From Fremontodendron californicum (Eukaryota; Streptophyta; Magnoliopsida; Malvales; Malvaceae): DNA of 64,000 bases. Below the pieces are notes generated by a model. The model searched no databases. It saw only the letters and a list, made by a program, of their open reading frames with translations, and was not told where the DNA came from. The translations under genes were made by a program, and so were the position numbers. The stretch lies in NCBI GenBank assembly GCA_030761205.1, contig JAULJL010000048.1, positions 4,889,501 through 4,953,500 of the forward strand, in the 5' to 3' direction. Below are positions 24,121-35,539 of this stretch, piece by piece. Position 1 is the stretch's first letter. Each line of letters starts with the position of its first letter.

Positions 24121-25370
24121 GTTGAGGGCAAAGAGATCAGAAAAATTTGTGTTCGTGTTATTTTTTTGTGTTTAAAGTATTATAAATTGATATAATTTTT
24201 TACATACTAATAATTCATTTTATATATACTTTTAAGCTTTTTTGTATCCGTATCGTGTTTGTGTTATTTTTCGTGTTGTGTTTTAATAATTTTTCCTATG
24301 TTGTATTCGTGATGTGTTCGTGTTTTTTTTTTCTTTTCAAAATATTATAAATTTTATACGTTAATAATTCGTTTTATGTATATTTTTACACGTTCGTATA
24401 TTCGTGTCATGTTCATGTTATTTTTCGTGTTGTGTTTTAATTATTTTTTCAATTTTGTGTTCGTGTCGTGTCTTAATTCATCTCATATTTTACGTAATTT
24501 GTCATTGTGATTAAATTTAGAGAAAAATTTGTGCGTTCGTGCCGTGTCTCAATTTATGACATATTTTGCATAATTTATTATAATTATTCAATTTAATGAA
24601 AAATATGTGTTCGTAACGTGTTCGTATTTTTTTTCAAAGTATTATAAATTTATATAAATGTTTACACGTTAATAATTAGTTTTACCCAATAATTTATATA
24701 AACTATTATAAATTTATAAAAAAATATATATATATTACACGTTAATAATTCATTTTATGTATATTTTCACACGTTCGTGTATTCATGTCGTGTTCATGTT
24801 ATTTTTCGTATTGTGTTTTAATTATTTTTCCTATGTTGTGTTCGTGTCATGTCTCAATTCATGATATATGTTACATAATTTGTCATAGTTATTCAATTTA
24901 GAGAAAATTTTGTGTGTTCGTGTAATTTTTTTGTGTGTTTTTAAAGTATTAAACTTTATATAAATTTTTACACGTTAATAATTTATATAAAGTATTATAA
25001 ATTTATATAAATTTTTACACGTTTGTGTATTCGTGTTGTGTTCATGTTATTTTTTGTGTTATGTTTTAATTATTTTTCTATGTTGTATTTATGTCGTGTC
25101 TCAATCATCTCATATTTTATATAGTTTGTCATTGTGATTTAATTTTTTTTTTTTAAAAAAAATTGTGTGTTTGTATCGTGTCTCAATTCATGACATATTT
25201 TGCATAATTTGTCAGACTGATTCAATTTAAAGAAAAATTTGTGTTTTCATAACGTGTTCATATATATATATTTTTTTTTTATGTTTCTCAAAATATTATA
25301 AATTCATATAAAAAATTTCATGTTAATAATTAATTTTATACGTTATTAATTTATGTGTTCATAATATTGT
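24120..25370. repeat. Diverged tandem array of CGTGT-rich units
   Basis: Words such as TTCGTGTCGTGTCTCAATTC, TATTATAAATTTATATAAA and ACACGTTAATAATTC recur in the same order at least four times, with starts of the GTGTTTTAATTATTTTTC word near 24280, 24430, 24810 and 25055. The same vocabulary appears as single dispersed pieces at 27430-27600, 30230-30350, 34260-34420, 38085-38270 and 38620-38850. No coding sequence is seen. Confidence 0.65.
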
Positions 25371-25489
25371 TGTCATTACTATTACAAAAATAGAAAGCAA
25401 ATAGTTTCACCCGCTGCGTAGGGCGGGTTTTTTTTTCTAGTTATAATTAATGTTGCTTTTTGCTTGGGGCTTATTTGAAGTGTTAAAAA

Positions 25490-25880
25490 CAGTGAATATA
25501 AAATCGAATCGGTCAATCGGACCGGTTGAACCGGTGGTCTATTCGGTCCGACAGGTATAATAAAATTGAATTTAATCAAATCGGTCAAAAATCGGTTCAA
25601 TCGGTAAAAAATTAAAAAAAAAACGTTTTTTTTTTTAATTTTTTTTCAAAAATATTTTTTGTAAGTGATGAGATTTGAACCCATAACTTCTTGTAATTAT
25701 ACTAAAAACTATATCACTAAGCTAAATGTTTATTTTTTATTTATTATATTTAATATTTATTTAACATTAAAAATATTTAAAAATCTTATTTAAAGTTTTC
25801 AACCGATTCAACAGGTTCAATCGGTTAAACTTGGAATCGAATGCCACACTAGTTTGATTTTCGATCCGATTTTTTCAACC
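25490..25880. mobile_element. MITE-like element with ATCGGTC inverted repeats
   Basis: The left part carries AATCGGTCAATCGG and CCGGTTGAACCGG. The right part carries CAACCGATTCAACAGGTTCAATCGG and ends in TTTTTCAACCTTGGTT. The arms are inverted relatives. No target duplication was found. A tRNA-like segment lies inside (25664-25728). Confidence 0.4.
25664..25728 (-). repeat. tRNA-like segment, possible SINE remnant
   Basis: On the minus strand an A-box-like TTAGCTTAGTGATATAG is followed about 25 bases later by a B-box-like GGGTTCAAATCTC. The spacing and order fit an internal Pol III promoter of a tRNA-derived SINE. I cannot fold it into a complete tRNA. Confidence 0.45.
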
Positions 25881-25984
25881 TTGGTTAAAAATAGATTTAC
25901 GCTTGCATATAAGGGTAAATTTTCCTGTTGGATTTTTTGTTTTAGTCACATTTACTATTATGATTTTTGAGTCTTAAGGGATTT

Positions 25985-27010
25985 AAAATCTGTACCTGAC
26001 CCGTTCGAGAAAACAAATTCAAAAATATATATTTTTTGTTAATTTTTTTAGTTTTTTATTTTTTATTTTTTTAAAATTATATATTTAAAGGGGTTGGTTC
26101 GTACGTTGACTCGCGAGTCGATTTATGATTCATACTCAACCCGCATGGAAAAAAAGTTAAAAAATAAAATAATTATTATATTATATTATATTTTATTTTA
26201 TTTTTAAATGATATATTTAAAATGATTGGTCTGCAAGTTCACTCACGTATCGATTTATTATCCATATCCAACCCGCTCGAGAAAAAATAAACAATAAATT
26301 TATTTTATTAATTATTTTTAGTTTTTTATTTTAAAATGATGTATTTAAAGGGGTTGGTCTGCACGTTGACTCGTGAGTCGATTTAAAATTCGTACTCGAC
26401 CCGCATGGAAAAATGTTAAAAAGTAAAAAATTATTAATTATTATATTTTATTTTATTTTTAAATGATGTATTTAAAAGGGTTGGTCTGCATGTTCACTCA
26501 CGGATCGATTTATTATCCATATCCAACCCGTCTGGAAAAAAATAAACAAGAAATTTATTTTATTAATTATTTTTAGTTTTTTATTTTAAAATGATGTATT
26601 TAAAGGGGTTGGTCTGCAAGTTAACTCGCGGGTCGGTATAGGATTCATACCCGACCGACTCGGGAGAAAAGTTAGTAAAAATATTTTATTAATTATTTTT
26701 ATTTTAAATGGTGTATTTAAAGGGTTGGCCTCTACGTTCACCCCTAGGTCGATTTAAGATCCGTAATCGACCCACTTGAAAAAAAAATTAATTTTTTTTT
26801 TAGTTTTTATTTTATTTTACTTTATTTTATTTTTAAATTATATATTTAAAAAAGTTGGTTCGCACGTTAAATTGCAGGCCGGTTTAAGATCCGTACCCGA
26901 CCGGCTTAGGAGAAAAGTTAATGTATTTAAAGGTATAGGTCAGCACGTTGAGTCGCGAGTCAATTTAGGATCCGTATCTGATCCGCTCGGGAAAAAAAGT
27001 AAAAAAAGAA
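25985..27010. repeat. Tandem minisatellite, ~128-bp units in alternating types
   Basis: Unit cores GGTTGGTCTGCACGTTGACTC and relatives start near 26092, 26224, 26352, 26479, 26607, 26722, 26853 and 26932, a spacing of about 128 bp that becomes irregular at the right. Units 1 and 3 read GTTGACTCG(C/T)GAGTCG and end in ACCCGCATGGAAAAA. Units 2 and 4 read GTTCACTCACG(T/G)ATCG and end in TCCAACCCG. The pattern alternates, so the first four units form two dimers of about 256 bp. A partial unit begins near 25985. Confidence 0.8.
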
Positions 27011-27776
27011 AAAAGTAACTCGCTGCTAACCTATGTGAAAAAATCGACCCACGAGATAATAAAATAACAATTTTATTTTCTTATTTATTATTTTTTACCT
27101 CCTATAAATAAAAATATATAGTATACAATCTAAATAGTTTTAAATATATATATATATAAATAAATAAATTTGAAAATGCATTTGCATTACATAATTTATA
27201 AATAAACAATTATCATAAATTTAATTTTCATAATTAACAAAATATAATTATATTAATCTTATTACAATTTAAAAATAAAAAATTATTATTTAATAAAATA
27301 TAATTTAAAATTAATTTATTATTATTAATTAATTAAAAATTGCATAAATTTTATTAAAAGTATCTCGATAAAGCAGGATCATTTTTCTAGTATCTCTTAA
27401 AAGTAAGTTTGGTAATTTTGGATACGATAAAAAAAAACACTATACGAACACGAAAACAATGTAATAAACACAACATAATAACATGACACGTTTAATATAA
27501 GAATTATATTCGTGTTTAGAATTTTTTGCACATTTAATGATGTATTTTGTTTATTTTTATAAAAAACAAACTTATACATGAATTATCAAATTTACTTAAA
27601 AGTCATGTTTTCATTACTAATGTCATAAAAGTGTATAGATCATGGTTACTTTTCCTTAAAAAGAGTTTGTTCGATATTACAAAGAGATTGATATTCTGCT
27701 GATGATAAATTTGGTATTGTGATGGTGAGATTTAAAATCAGAATTGTTTCGTTATAAGATTGAAACTAGTAGAGAG
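27011..27776. other. AT-rich spacer
   Basis: 27050-27360 is almost pure A/T. 27430-27600 contains one dispersed piece of the CGTGT-type repeat in inverted orientation. No gene is seen. Confidence 0.45.
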
Positions 27777-28323
27777 TAGAAATATTCATGGGTCGGGCCG
27801 GATCCATGTATGGTATCAACACTACATTTGCTTGCCCAAGTTCGATCCGGCTCGAAATATGGGTCTCAAATTTTGTCCAAATCCATCCATATTTGTAAAT
27901 GGATAGTCCAAACCCGTTTAGGTCACCCATATTATTTTTTTTTATTTTTTTTAAATATATATTTTTATTATTTAATTTTTAGTAATTTTATATTTTTTTT
28001 CTTTTATTAAGTTTTTAAACATAGACAACTTAACATATTTTTTAAAGTTTACATTATAATATTATATATATCTAATCTTTATATGACATAAATTACATAA
28101 TATATATAAATAAAAATAATATATTACTTAATTAGAAAATGAACCGGATCCCGGGTCGGGCTCGGGCCTTGAATGTTGGAATCAAGGCCAAACCCATTTT
28201 TTAAATGGATCTTATTTTTTTTACTCAAGCCCATTTTTCGGGCTTAATATTTTTGTTCAAGCCCTTTCAAATATGAGCAGACCTTTAGACTTGAGTGGAT
28301 AACCCAACTCTTAGACAGGTCTA
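27777..28323. mobile_element. hAT-like MITE (GGGTCGGG family), copy 1
   Basis: It runs from TAGAAATATTCATGGGTCGG to an end whose complement is TAGACCTGTCTAAGAGTTGGG. Flanks GTAGAGAG and GTAGTAAG match at 6 of 8 positions, a decayed 8-bp duplication. The left 450 bp are shared with 31344-31845. Confidence 0.55.
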
Positions 28324-28593
28324 GTAGTAAGTCAATAATTATTTGGTAAAAATAACGGTAACGATATAGTTAGAAGAGACTCATTTGCTTAATGACATAT
28401 TAGACTGAGTCATATACCTAATCAATATGCTTAATATAAGATTGACTAAAAAATTGTACTCAACTTTGATGCCAAAGTTGGGTGGTTCTAAACATTGTTC
28501 ATTATTTATTTGTACTCTTTTAACTTTTATTCTAACCTCTTACCTAAAACCTAAACTCTTCTAGCAATGGAATAAAAAAAAATGGTTAGTGTG

Positions 28594-28723
28594 AACGTGA
28601 GTTGGTTCAGTTGATTGAGAATTTATTAGCGTCTTGATAACTATTAGAGTTCGATTCTCATAGCAATCTCACTTGGTGGGTGATTTGTAAGTACCACCAT
28701 TAATCCTCTGTAAAATTTATGGC
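28594..28723 (+). repeat. tRNA-derived SINE, copy 1
   Basis: An A-box-like GGTTCAGTTGATTGAG is followed by a B-box-like AGAGTTCGATTCTC, then GGGTGATTTGTAAGTACCAC. The same order appears inverted at 33815, 35445, 35540 and 35740. The 3' part seems cut off by the element at 28724. Confidence 0.6.
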
Positions 28724-29055
28724 TAGGAGTGTAATCGAACCGAACCGAATTCAAGCAATCAGAAGCTCAAGCTCAAGTCGGGCTTTGATCGAGTTTTATT
28801 TTTAAAATTCGAGCTCGATTCGAGATAAAAATTGAACTGCTCGAGTTCGTTTAGCTAGTAAAAAATGAGCTCGATTTTAAACTCAATTATTTGTGTTCGA
28901 GTTCGAATTGAAATTTTTTTCAATACTAATTAAAAATAAAAAAACTCGATTAGACTCGCAAGCTACTCGAGTCAAATATTAAAATACTCGAATTCAGCTT
29001 GCTCGAGCTCAACTCGACAATGACTGAGCCAAATTTGAAATTTTTTTCGACCGAA
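28724..29055. mobile_element. Fragment of a hAT-like MITE (TAGGAGTGTAATC family)
   Basis: It starts TAGGAGTGTAATCGAACC and is rich in CTCGAGC/GCTCGAA words. It is the left part of the family seen more fully at 39167-40279. The right end is lost or diverged. Confidence 0.5.
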
Positions 29056-29458
29056 TCCAAATAACTTACAAGAACAAATATCTCGTTTACTCCCTTACCT
29101 ATGACATGTCTTGTCTCAACGAGATAACCTCCCATCACCTAAATTTTTATATATATAAAAAAAAAAAAAATTGGTTAGTTGACTTTGCCTTTGTCACATC
29201 TTCCTTAGCTACTTTCCCATATAATATATTCCCCTTGTTTCCATCTGAATATCCTTCATAGTTTATAATATCATATACCATAAACTAATGAGGAAACTGT
29301 GGCCAAGCTGATGTCAATCCGCGTTTCTCCTTATCATTGATGAATAATGATTTGACTATTTCACCAAACAAGTTCCAAGTTCCTTCATTCACCATTGTTG
29401 CTTCCCCTGCAAAACCTCAAAACTCTCCAAAATCCTGCACTTCATTGAATCAATTCCC
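29056..29458 (+). promoter_or_regulatory. Upstream region of CCaMK
   Basis: This is non-coding sequence before the CCaMK start. A TATA-like word, CATATAATATATTCC, lies at about 29219-29233, roughly 230 bp before the ATG, and the sequence after it is C/T-rich as in plant 5' UTRs. The TATA assignment is a guess from position and composition only. Confidence 0.3.
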
Positions 29459-32400
29459 ATGGGAAAAGAGAAAGGGAAACTAATTGATGAATATGAAATC
29501 TCAAACATCCTAGGAAGAGGTGGATTCTCAGTTGTAAGAAAAGGTATAAAGAGAAGCAATGGAGATAATCAAGAAGTAGCCATTAAAACATTGAAAAGGT
29601 TTGGGATTACCCCATCAAGGAATTTCCCAGTTAATACAGCTGAGAAGAAAACCATAGCTTCTTCAATGGCGTTACCGACATGGAATTACCAGGTTTCCAT
29701 TTCCGATGCCTTGTTAACAAACGAGATTCTGGTTATGAGAAAGATTGTCGAAAACGTTTCGCCCCATCCAAACGTGATCGATCTCTACGATGTTTATGAA
29801 GATCAAACTGGGGTTCATTTGGTCTTAGAACTGTGTTCGGGAGGCGAGTTGTTCGATCGGATTGTGGCTCAAGCAAGGTACTCGGAAGCCGGAGCTGCGG
29901 CTGTTGTTCGACAGATTGCGCAAGGATTAGCTGCGATTCACAAGGCTAACATTGTTCATCGAGATTTGAAGCCTGAGAATTGCTTGTTCTTGAATAAAAC
30001 TGATGATTCGACATTGAAGATCATGGATTTTGGATTGAGCTCAGTCGAAGAGTTTACTGATCCAGTTGTTGGGTTATTTGGTTCAATAGATTATGTATCA
30101 CCAGAGGCTCTTTCTCAAGCCAAAATCACATCCAAGAGTGACATGTGGGCTTTGGGAGTCATCTTATATATCTTACTTTCCGGGTATGTTCTCAAACTTT
30201 TCCATATTTCTCAATCAATTTTACCTATTAGATTCAGTAATTCGTGTATTCGTATTATATTCATATTTTTTTTTTATAATCATAATTAATATATTATATA
30301 TTTATATAAATTTTGACATAATAATAATTCGTTTTATGACACATAAATTGTTAAACAAGGATAGTTGGAAAAATGGTGAAGTAATTTTAGACTTAAATAT
30401 ATATATAAAAAAAAGTTTTTGAATTAAAATTAAACAATCATAGAAGCCGTTATTGTTTTATTACAATCAATTGAACCTTCAAATATCTATTTTCAATCAT
30501 CCAAAATTGTTTTATTACTATAAATTGAATTCTCAAACATTTATTTTCACCAAATCGAGTTCTTTGTTAGAAGAAAATTGATAATCGCCCATCATCAATT
30601 TTTATGCAATCAAGAGTTAAATTTGGTGAAAATAAAAGTTTAAGAATTTAATTGAATGAAAATAAATATTTAAGGATTCAATTGATTGTAATAAAATGAT
30701 ACCGTTATACAATTATAATCCGTCTTTGCTCAATGGATACAAAATGCCCATACTTTAGTATCTGGTGCAACAGCGAGCACCAATCTAATTTGGGGAGGCG
30801 GTGATTTAGTGGCAACAGGTGACAAAGTTGCTTTGTTATCTATTCCATTAGAAATCACAGATTTTTTTTTGTCCATCACATTCATGCATTTACGATTCAT
30901 GTGACGATATTGATACTCTTTAAAGATGATCTATTTACTTGCAACTCGTGTTTGATATTGAATTTAATTCTAATTATTTTTATATTTAAGTCTAAATTGG
31001 AGAAAAATCACATGGAAAAAATGAGTACAATTTTTTGCTTTTTTTTTTTTTTTTTTTAATAAAGTGATTATGAAATGTAATAGTAAAATTTATAAAAATG
31101 GAAAAAAAATACTTTAAAAAATCCCAAAAACTTTAAAAAAGGTTTTACAAAGTATTTTAAGAAAAACAAAAACCTACTTAACATTTTAAAAAAAGATAAG
31201 GTTCAAATTAATTTGTTTCTTTGCTTAGGATGATGGATATTTTACCATTTATTTTTAACATGTACAATTTTATCACTGTATTTTTTTAATTAGGTTAACA
31301 AATGGTCTAAAATTAAAACATTCTTTTAAACTCATATCTATGCTAGAGATGTTCATGGTCGGGTTTAAGTATGGTATCAACATTAAATATACTTGCTCAA
31401 ACCCGATCGGGCTCGAAATATGGGTCTCAAATTTTGTCTAAACCCGACCATATTTGTAAATAGATAGTCCAAACCCGTTTAGTTCTGTTCATATTATTTT
31501 TTTAATAAAAAAAGTTAAACAAATATGTTATTTTGCTATTTAACTTTTAGTAATTTTATTTTTTTTATTAAGTTCTAAAACATAGATAGCTTAACATATT
31601 TTTAAATGTTTACACTATAATATTATGTATATTTATTTTTTTATATGATATAAATTACATAATATATATAAAAATAAAAATAATATATTATATAAATAAA
31701 AAAGAGTCGGATATGTAACTTGATTGTTGGAGTCAAAGCTCGATCTATTTTTTAAATGAATTTTATTTTTTTTAAACTCATTTTGGACTTAATATTTTTG
31801 TCCAAATCCTTCTAAATATCATACGGTCCTTCAACCTTGAACGCCCCTTGAACAATATGCCATTGCCATGCTAATATATGCATGTTTCTGACTTTACGTA
31901 ATCACACTCAAATTGTCATGTCATTTTCTTCATTTATATTGCAGGTATCCACCATTTTTTGCTCAATCAAACCGGCAAAAACAACAGATGATAATCGCTG
32001 TATGTTGATTATTTTCATTCCTTGTCTGTCAATTATATATACTATGATTCTTCAGTTTTGAGCCCTTGATGATCATGAAAAAAGAAATATTGATCTCTTC
32101 ACAGGGAGAATATAATTTCGATGAGAAAACCTGGAAAAACATTTCTTCATCAGCAAAGCATTTGATTTCTAATCTGCTGCAAGTTGATCCTGATCGAAGA
32201 CCCAGTGCAAATCAAGTATATATCAACTGTATTTCTTAATTTGTTTGAAGTAACCATTTATTCGTTTCTTTCAATTTCAATTTAACAAAAAGAATATATT
32301 TACCTTGAAACAGCTTTTAGCTCATCCATGGGTAATTGGGGATTCAGCCAAGCAGGAACAAATTGATGCTGAGGTTGTTTCAAGATTGCAGAGTTTTAAC

Positions 32401-35290
32401 GCACGCCGTAAACTACGTGCTGCAGCCATAGCTAGTGTGTTAAGCAGCAAGGTTTTACTGAGGACAAAGAGGTTAAGGACTTTGCTTGGTTCCCATGACC
32501 TTACAAAGGAGGAAATTGACAACCTCAAGACAAATTTTAAGAAAATGTGAGTATTCCAAACCCTAGTTTTTCTCAAGTTTTCTCCGATTTGAAGTTACTA
32601 TGACACACAAACATGCTTTCAGTTCTATTAGCTGTAGAGGTGGCAATTGTGTGGGTAGCTTATAGTTTTAAATCACGAACGCGAATTTCGTTGTGGATGC
32701 GGTTATAGATGTCACGGGCATTACGTAACGCATCGCAGTTGTCGCGAACGTGAATTTGATAATGTTTCAAATAATTTGATAATATCACAGACGAATAAAA
32801 TACGATACGGAGATTTCAATTTCCATTACATAACAGCTGCATTTTAGAATTATAGCTTTAGTTTTGGGTTTGATCACTTTGGATTGGATCATTTCGAGTT
32901 TTTGTTTTTACAATTCAAGATCAAGAAACGTATTTGGTAATATGCAGATGTGCTAAAGGTGACAATGCTACTTTACCTGAATTTGAAGAGGTGCTAAAAG
33001 CAATGAACATGTCTTCACTACTCCCTTTGGCCACTCGTATCTTTGACCTATTTGATAGCAATCGAGATGGAACTGTTGACATGAGGGAAATTGTGTGTGG
33101 ATTTTCCAGCCTTAGAAACTCTAAAGGAGATGATGCTCTTCACTTGTGCTTTGAGGTGCACCCTTCTTTATTTATTTATGTTTTTTTTTTAATTTTTTTT
33201 GGGAAGGATGATTAGAATTTGATACTTAAAAGCTATGTTACTCAGATTCGGGTGTGAGTGTCGGATACGGGTATGTGTTCGACATAGGTATGTTTGATTT
33301 ATTCTAAATTTTTTCATGTATTTGGAGGGTCCTTGGGTATCATATCCCATACCCATGTCCAGATATATGTCGAACACGGGTACTTCAAAAAAAATGAAGA
33401 GTCGGAGCAACATAGCTTAAAAGAGAAAAAAAATTCATAAGCAGGTACATGAACTTTATTTCCGTCATGCAAGTTAACCCAATGGACTAACGCCGTTACA
33501 TAAAATGCTGGCGTGACTTAGTTGACCTGACACGTGGCAACTTAGTATTGGTCAACTATGCCACGTCAGCATTATATGTAACAATGTTAGTCTATTGGAG
33601 TAATTTGCTGACGGAATACAAGTTCGAGTACCTGATTATGAATTTTTTTTTCTTTAGATACCAAATCATTAAAACTTATATAGTTTGAGAGTCGATTTAG
33701 ATATTAACCCAAACTTACATCTATCATTAAACTAAATGCTCACCATATAGTACACCACTTTATTCACCCTAACTACATCTGGAAATTGAAAGAAAATTTT
33801 ATCATATTATCTTGATATAAAAAAGTTTAGATGAGAGGAGGCTACCCCAGTTTAGGGTATATCACTAGTCTCAGAAAAGATTAATAGTGGTACTTATAGA
33901 TCACTTACCAAATGAGAATGTTGGTGAGATTCAAACCCTAATGCTTGTTAAGGCGCTAATGAATAATCAACCAACTGAACCAACCTACGTTGGCAAATTC
34001 TATCATATAATTATTATCATGATGTGCCTCGATATCCCTTTTCAAAGCTACTAGAAAGCCATAGTAGGTAGGATGGGATCCTATAAGTATAACATAGTAT
34101 CTGAAACCAAATCAAAGAAAAAAAATTTGAAGCTCCAAGAAAGAAGAGTTTCTAGTTTTTGAATAGCAATAAAATCCCATATTGTTATTATCAGGTGAGT
34201 TATATCTTATCCTTCACTTGATCAATAAAGTAGTAGAAGTTGATAATTTTGCTAGTTCTATAGTTTAAATTATTCGTGTTATATAAAATTTCTCACGTTC
34301 GTGTATTCATGTTGTGTTTGTGTTTTTTTTTTGGTGTCGTGTCGCCTCTTGTGTCGTGTTTTATTTTTTTTTCATGTCATATTCGTGTCGTGTAATTTTA
34401 TCGTGTCCAATATTACCATCTCTATCCTCAGCTAGGCCAAGCCCTATTTTTTTGTTAAAATTTTCTTTCAACTAGTTGAGAGCATTAAGATGTATTTTAC
34501 AACATTCTATACAATAAAGACATTTGAACCAGAGACATAACGTAGTTGGTTCATGCAGTCACCCTTAAGAGGTGACATTTAGCAGTTTTGAAATTCAAAT
34601 CCTAGTATATATAACCCCTTCTTCTATTCTTAAGCTGCGACCTCCTTTTTTACTAAAATAAATAAATATAATAAAGACATTAATAAAAAGATGGCAAATG
34701 CTTTTGTTTTCTTCAATTTCTGACCAAGCTTCTACTTCCATGGCTAACAGATGTATGACACAGATCGATCTGGTTGCATTACGAGAGAAGAACTAGCATC
34801 AATGCTTAGAGTAAAGTCACTTCCCTCTTCTTAAAAAATGGTAGCTAGCATCTATGTTACTCGAATTCGGGTGTGAGTGTCGGGCAGGGGTATGTGTCCG
34901 ACACGGATATGTTCAATTTTTTCCAAGATCTTCATGTATTTTGAGGGTCTTTGGAGGATCATATCCTCATATCCATGTCCGGATATGCGTCAGACACGGG
35001 TGTCGGACACGGATATATATTTCAAGAAAAATGAAAAATCGGAGTAACATAAGCTGGCATTGTTTTATATTTGCATTGTATATAGAATAACAAAGGGGTT
35101 TGATTGATTATAGGCTTTGCCGGATGAGTGTCTTCCACCAGATATAACAGAACCTGGAAAGTTAGATGAAATATTTGATCGAATGGATGCAAACAGTGAT
35201 GGGAAGGTTACATTCGATGAATTTAAGGCTGCCATGCAAAGAGACAGCTCTCTCCAAGACGTTGTCCTCTCTTCTCTTCGTCAACAATAG
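29459..35290 (+). CDS. CCaMK: Calcium- and calmodulin-dependent protein kinase, 7 exons, complete
   Basis: Exons: 29459-30183, 31945-31999, 32105-32215, 32314-32546, 32948-33155, 34751-34810, 35114-35290. They sum to 1569 bases, 522 residues, the usual CCaMK/DMI3 length and exon number. The Ser/Thr kinase domain (about 12-304) shows LGRGGFSVV, Lys43, HRDLKPEN (Asp169) and DFG (Asp190). Thr269 in EKTW matches the autophosphorylation Thr known in legume CCaMKs. The autoinhibitory/calmodulin-binding helix spans about 318-345 ([15 protein letters not shown], Ser338). Three visinin-like EF-hand loops follow at 411-422, 447-458 and 489-500. In the nucleus the family decodes calcium spiking in root symbiosis and phosphorylates CYCLOPS. 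The start is the first Met of the open frame, a few residues ahead of the kinase domain. Introns 1 (1.76 kb) and 5 (1.6 kb) are filled with MITEs. Nothing in the frame suggests decay. Confidence 0.95.
30440..30715. mobile_element. Foldback MITE in CCaMK intron 1
   Basis: TTTTATTACAATCAATTGAA near 30453 is mirrored by TTCAATTGATTGTAATAAAA near 30680-30699. Pairing continues inward with small gaps through ATTTATTTTCACCAAAT and ATTTGGTGAAAATAAA. The whole 250 bp can fold on itself. No target duplication was found. Confidence 0.65.
31344..31845. mobile_element. hAT-like MITE (GGGTCGGG family), copy 2, in CCaMK intron 1
   Basis: It starts TAGAGATGTTCATGGTCGGG and is clearly homologous to 27777-28323 (shared CTCGAAATATGGGTCTCAAA). 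The right end is diverged. Confidence 0.55.
33233..33415. mobile_element. Short hAT-like MITE (CTATGTT family), copy 2, in CCaMK intron 5
   Basis: Perfect 8-bp duplication CTTAAAAG (33225-33232 and 33416-33423). Termini are CTATGTTACTC and, inverted, CTATGTTGCTCCGAC. It is inverted relative to copy 1. Confidence 0.82.
33815..33995 (-). repeat. tRNA-derived SINE, copy 2, in CCaMK intron 5
   Basis: Its complement reads GGTTCAGTTGGTTGATTATT, later AGGGTTTGAATCTC, then AAGTGATCTATAAGTACCAC and a tail near AACTTTTTTATATC. Box order and spacing match the other copies. Confidence 0.65.
34260..34440. repeat. Dispersed piece of the CGTGT-type repeat in CCaMK intron 5
   Basis: CACGTTCGTGTATTCATG and GTGTCGTGTCGCC words match the array at 24.1-25.4 kb. 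Confidence 0.5.
34545..34680 (+). repeat. Possible second SINE type in CCaMK intron 5
   Basis: A-box-like TAGTTGGTTCATGCAG and B-box-like AATTCAAATCCTAG lie about 45 bases apart, followed by an A-rich end with AAATAAATA words. It is weaker than the SINE family above. Confidence 0.35.
34852..35052. mobile_element. Short hAT-like MITE (CTATGTT family), copy 3, in CCaMK intron 6
   Basis: Flanks GCTAGCAT and GCTGGCAT (7 of 8) bracket it. It starts CTATGTTACTCGAATTCGGG, in the same orientation as copy 2. It ends about 60 bp before the 3' splice site of intron 6. Confidence 0.78.
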
Positions 35291-35444
35291 TTTTCCCCAT
35301 CTTTTCCGAATATTAATTATTAGTTGAACAAGTAATATATATTAGTCACTTAATGAGTTTTGAATAGTACTACCATATAGTAACTCTTGCAAAAGAATAG
35401 AAAAAAATAAGTATTTTATCATTTTATAAACATACATGTGTTTT

Positions 35445-35535
35445 ATTGCTGATGAGACTCGAACTTGATGTTTGCCAAGACGGTAATGAGTACTCAATTA
35501 ACTGAATCAATCCATGTTGGCTATAAGGATACTTG
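35445..35535 (-). repeat. tRNA-derived SINE, copy 3 (partial)
   Basis: It holds the inverted B box (GAGACTCGAACTTG) and A-box side (TCAATTAACTGAATCAA). The 3' half is missing. It lies about 160 bp after the CCaMK stop codon. Confidence 0.55.
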
Positions 35536-35539
35536 ATTT

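Noticed and set aside
24120..27010. Possible CRISPR-like or regulatory array because of regular spacing
   Set aside because: Units are long and degenerate throughout, with no short repeats separated by unique spacers, and the context is plant nuclear DNA.
26776..27018. 80-codon frame ending in a basic tail
   Set aside because: It overlaps the ~128-bp tandem repeat units and has no conserved domain.
29459..35290. Alternative call as a CDPK or CRK kinase
   Set aside because: CDPKs have four EF hands and a different junction domain. The [15 protein letters not shown] helix and three EF loops are specific to CCaMK.
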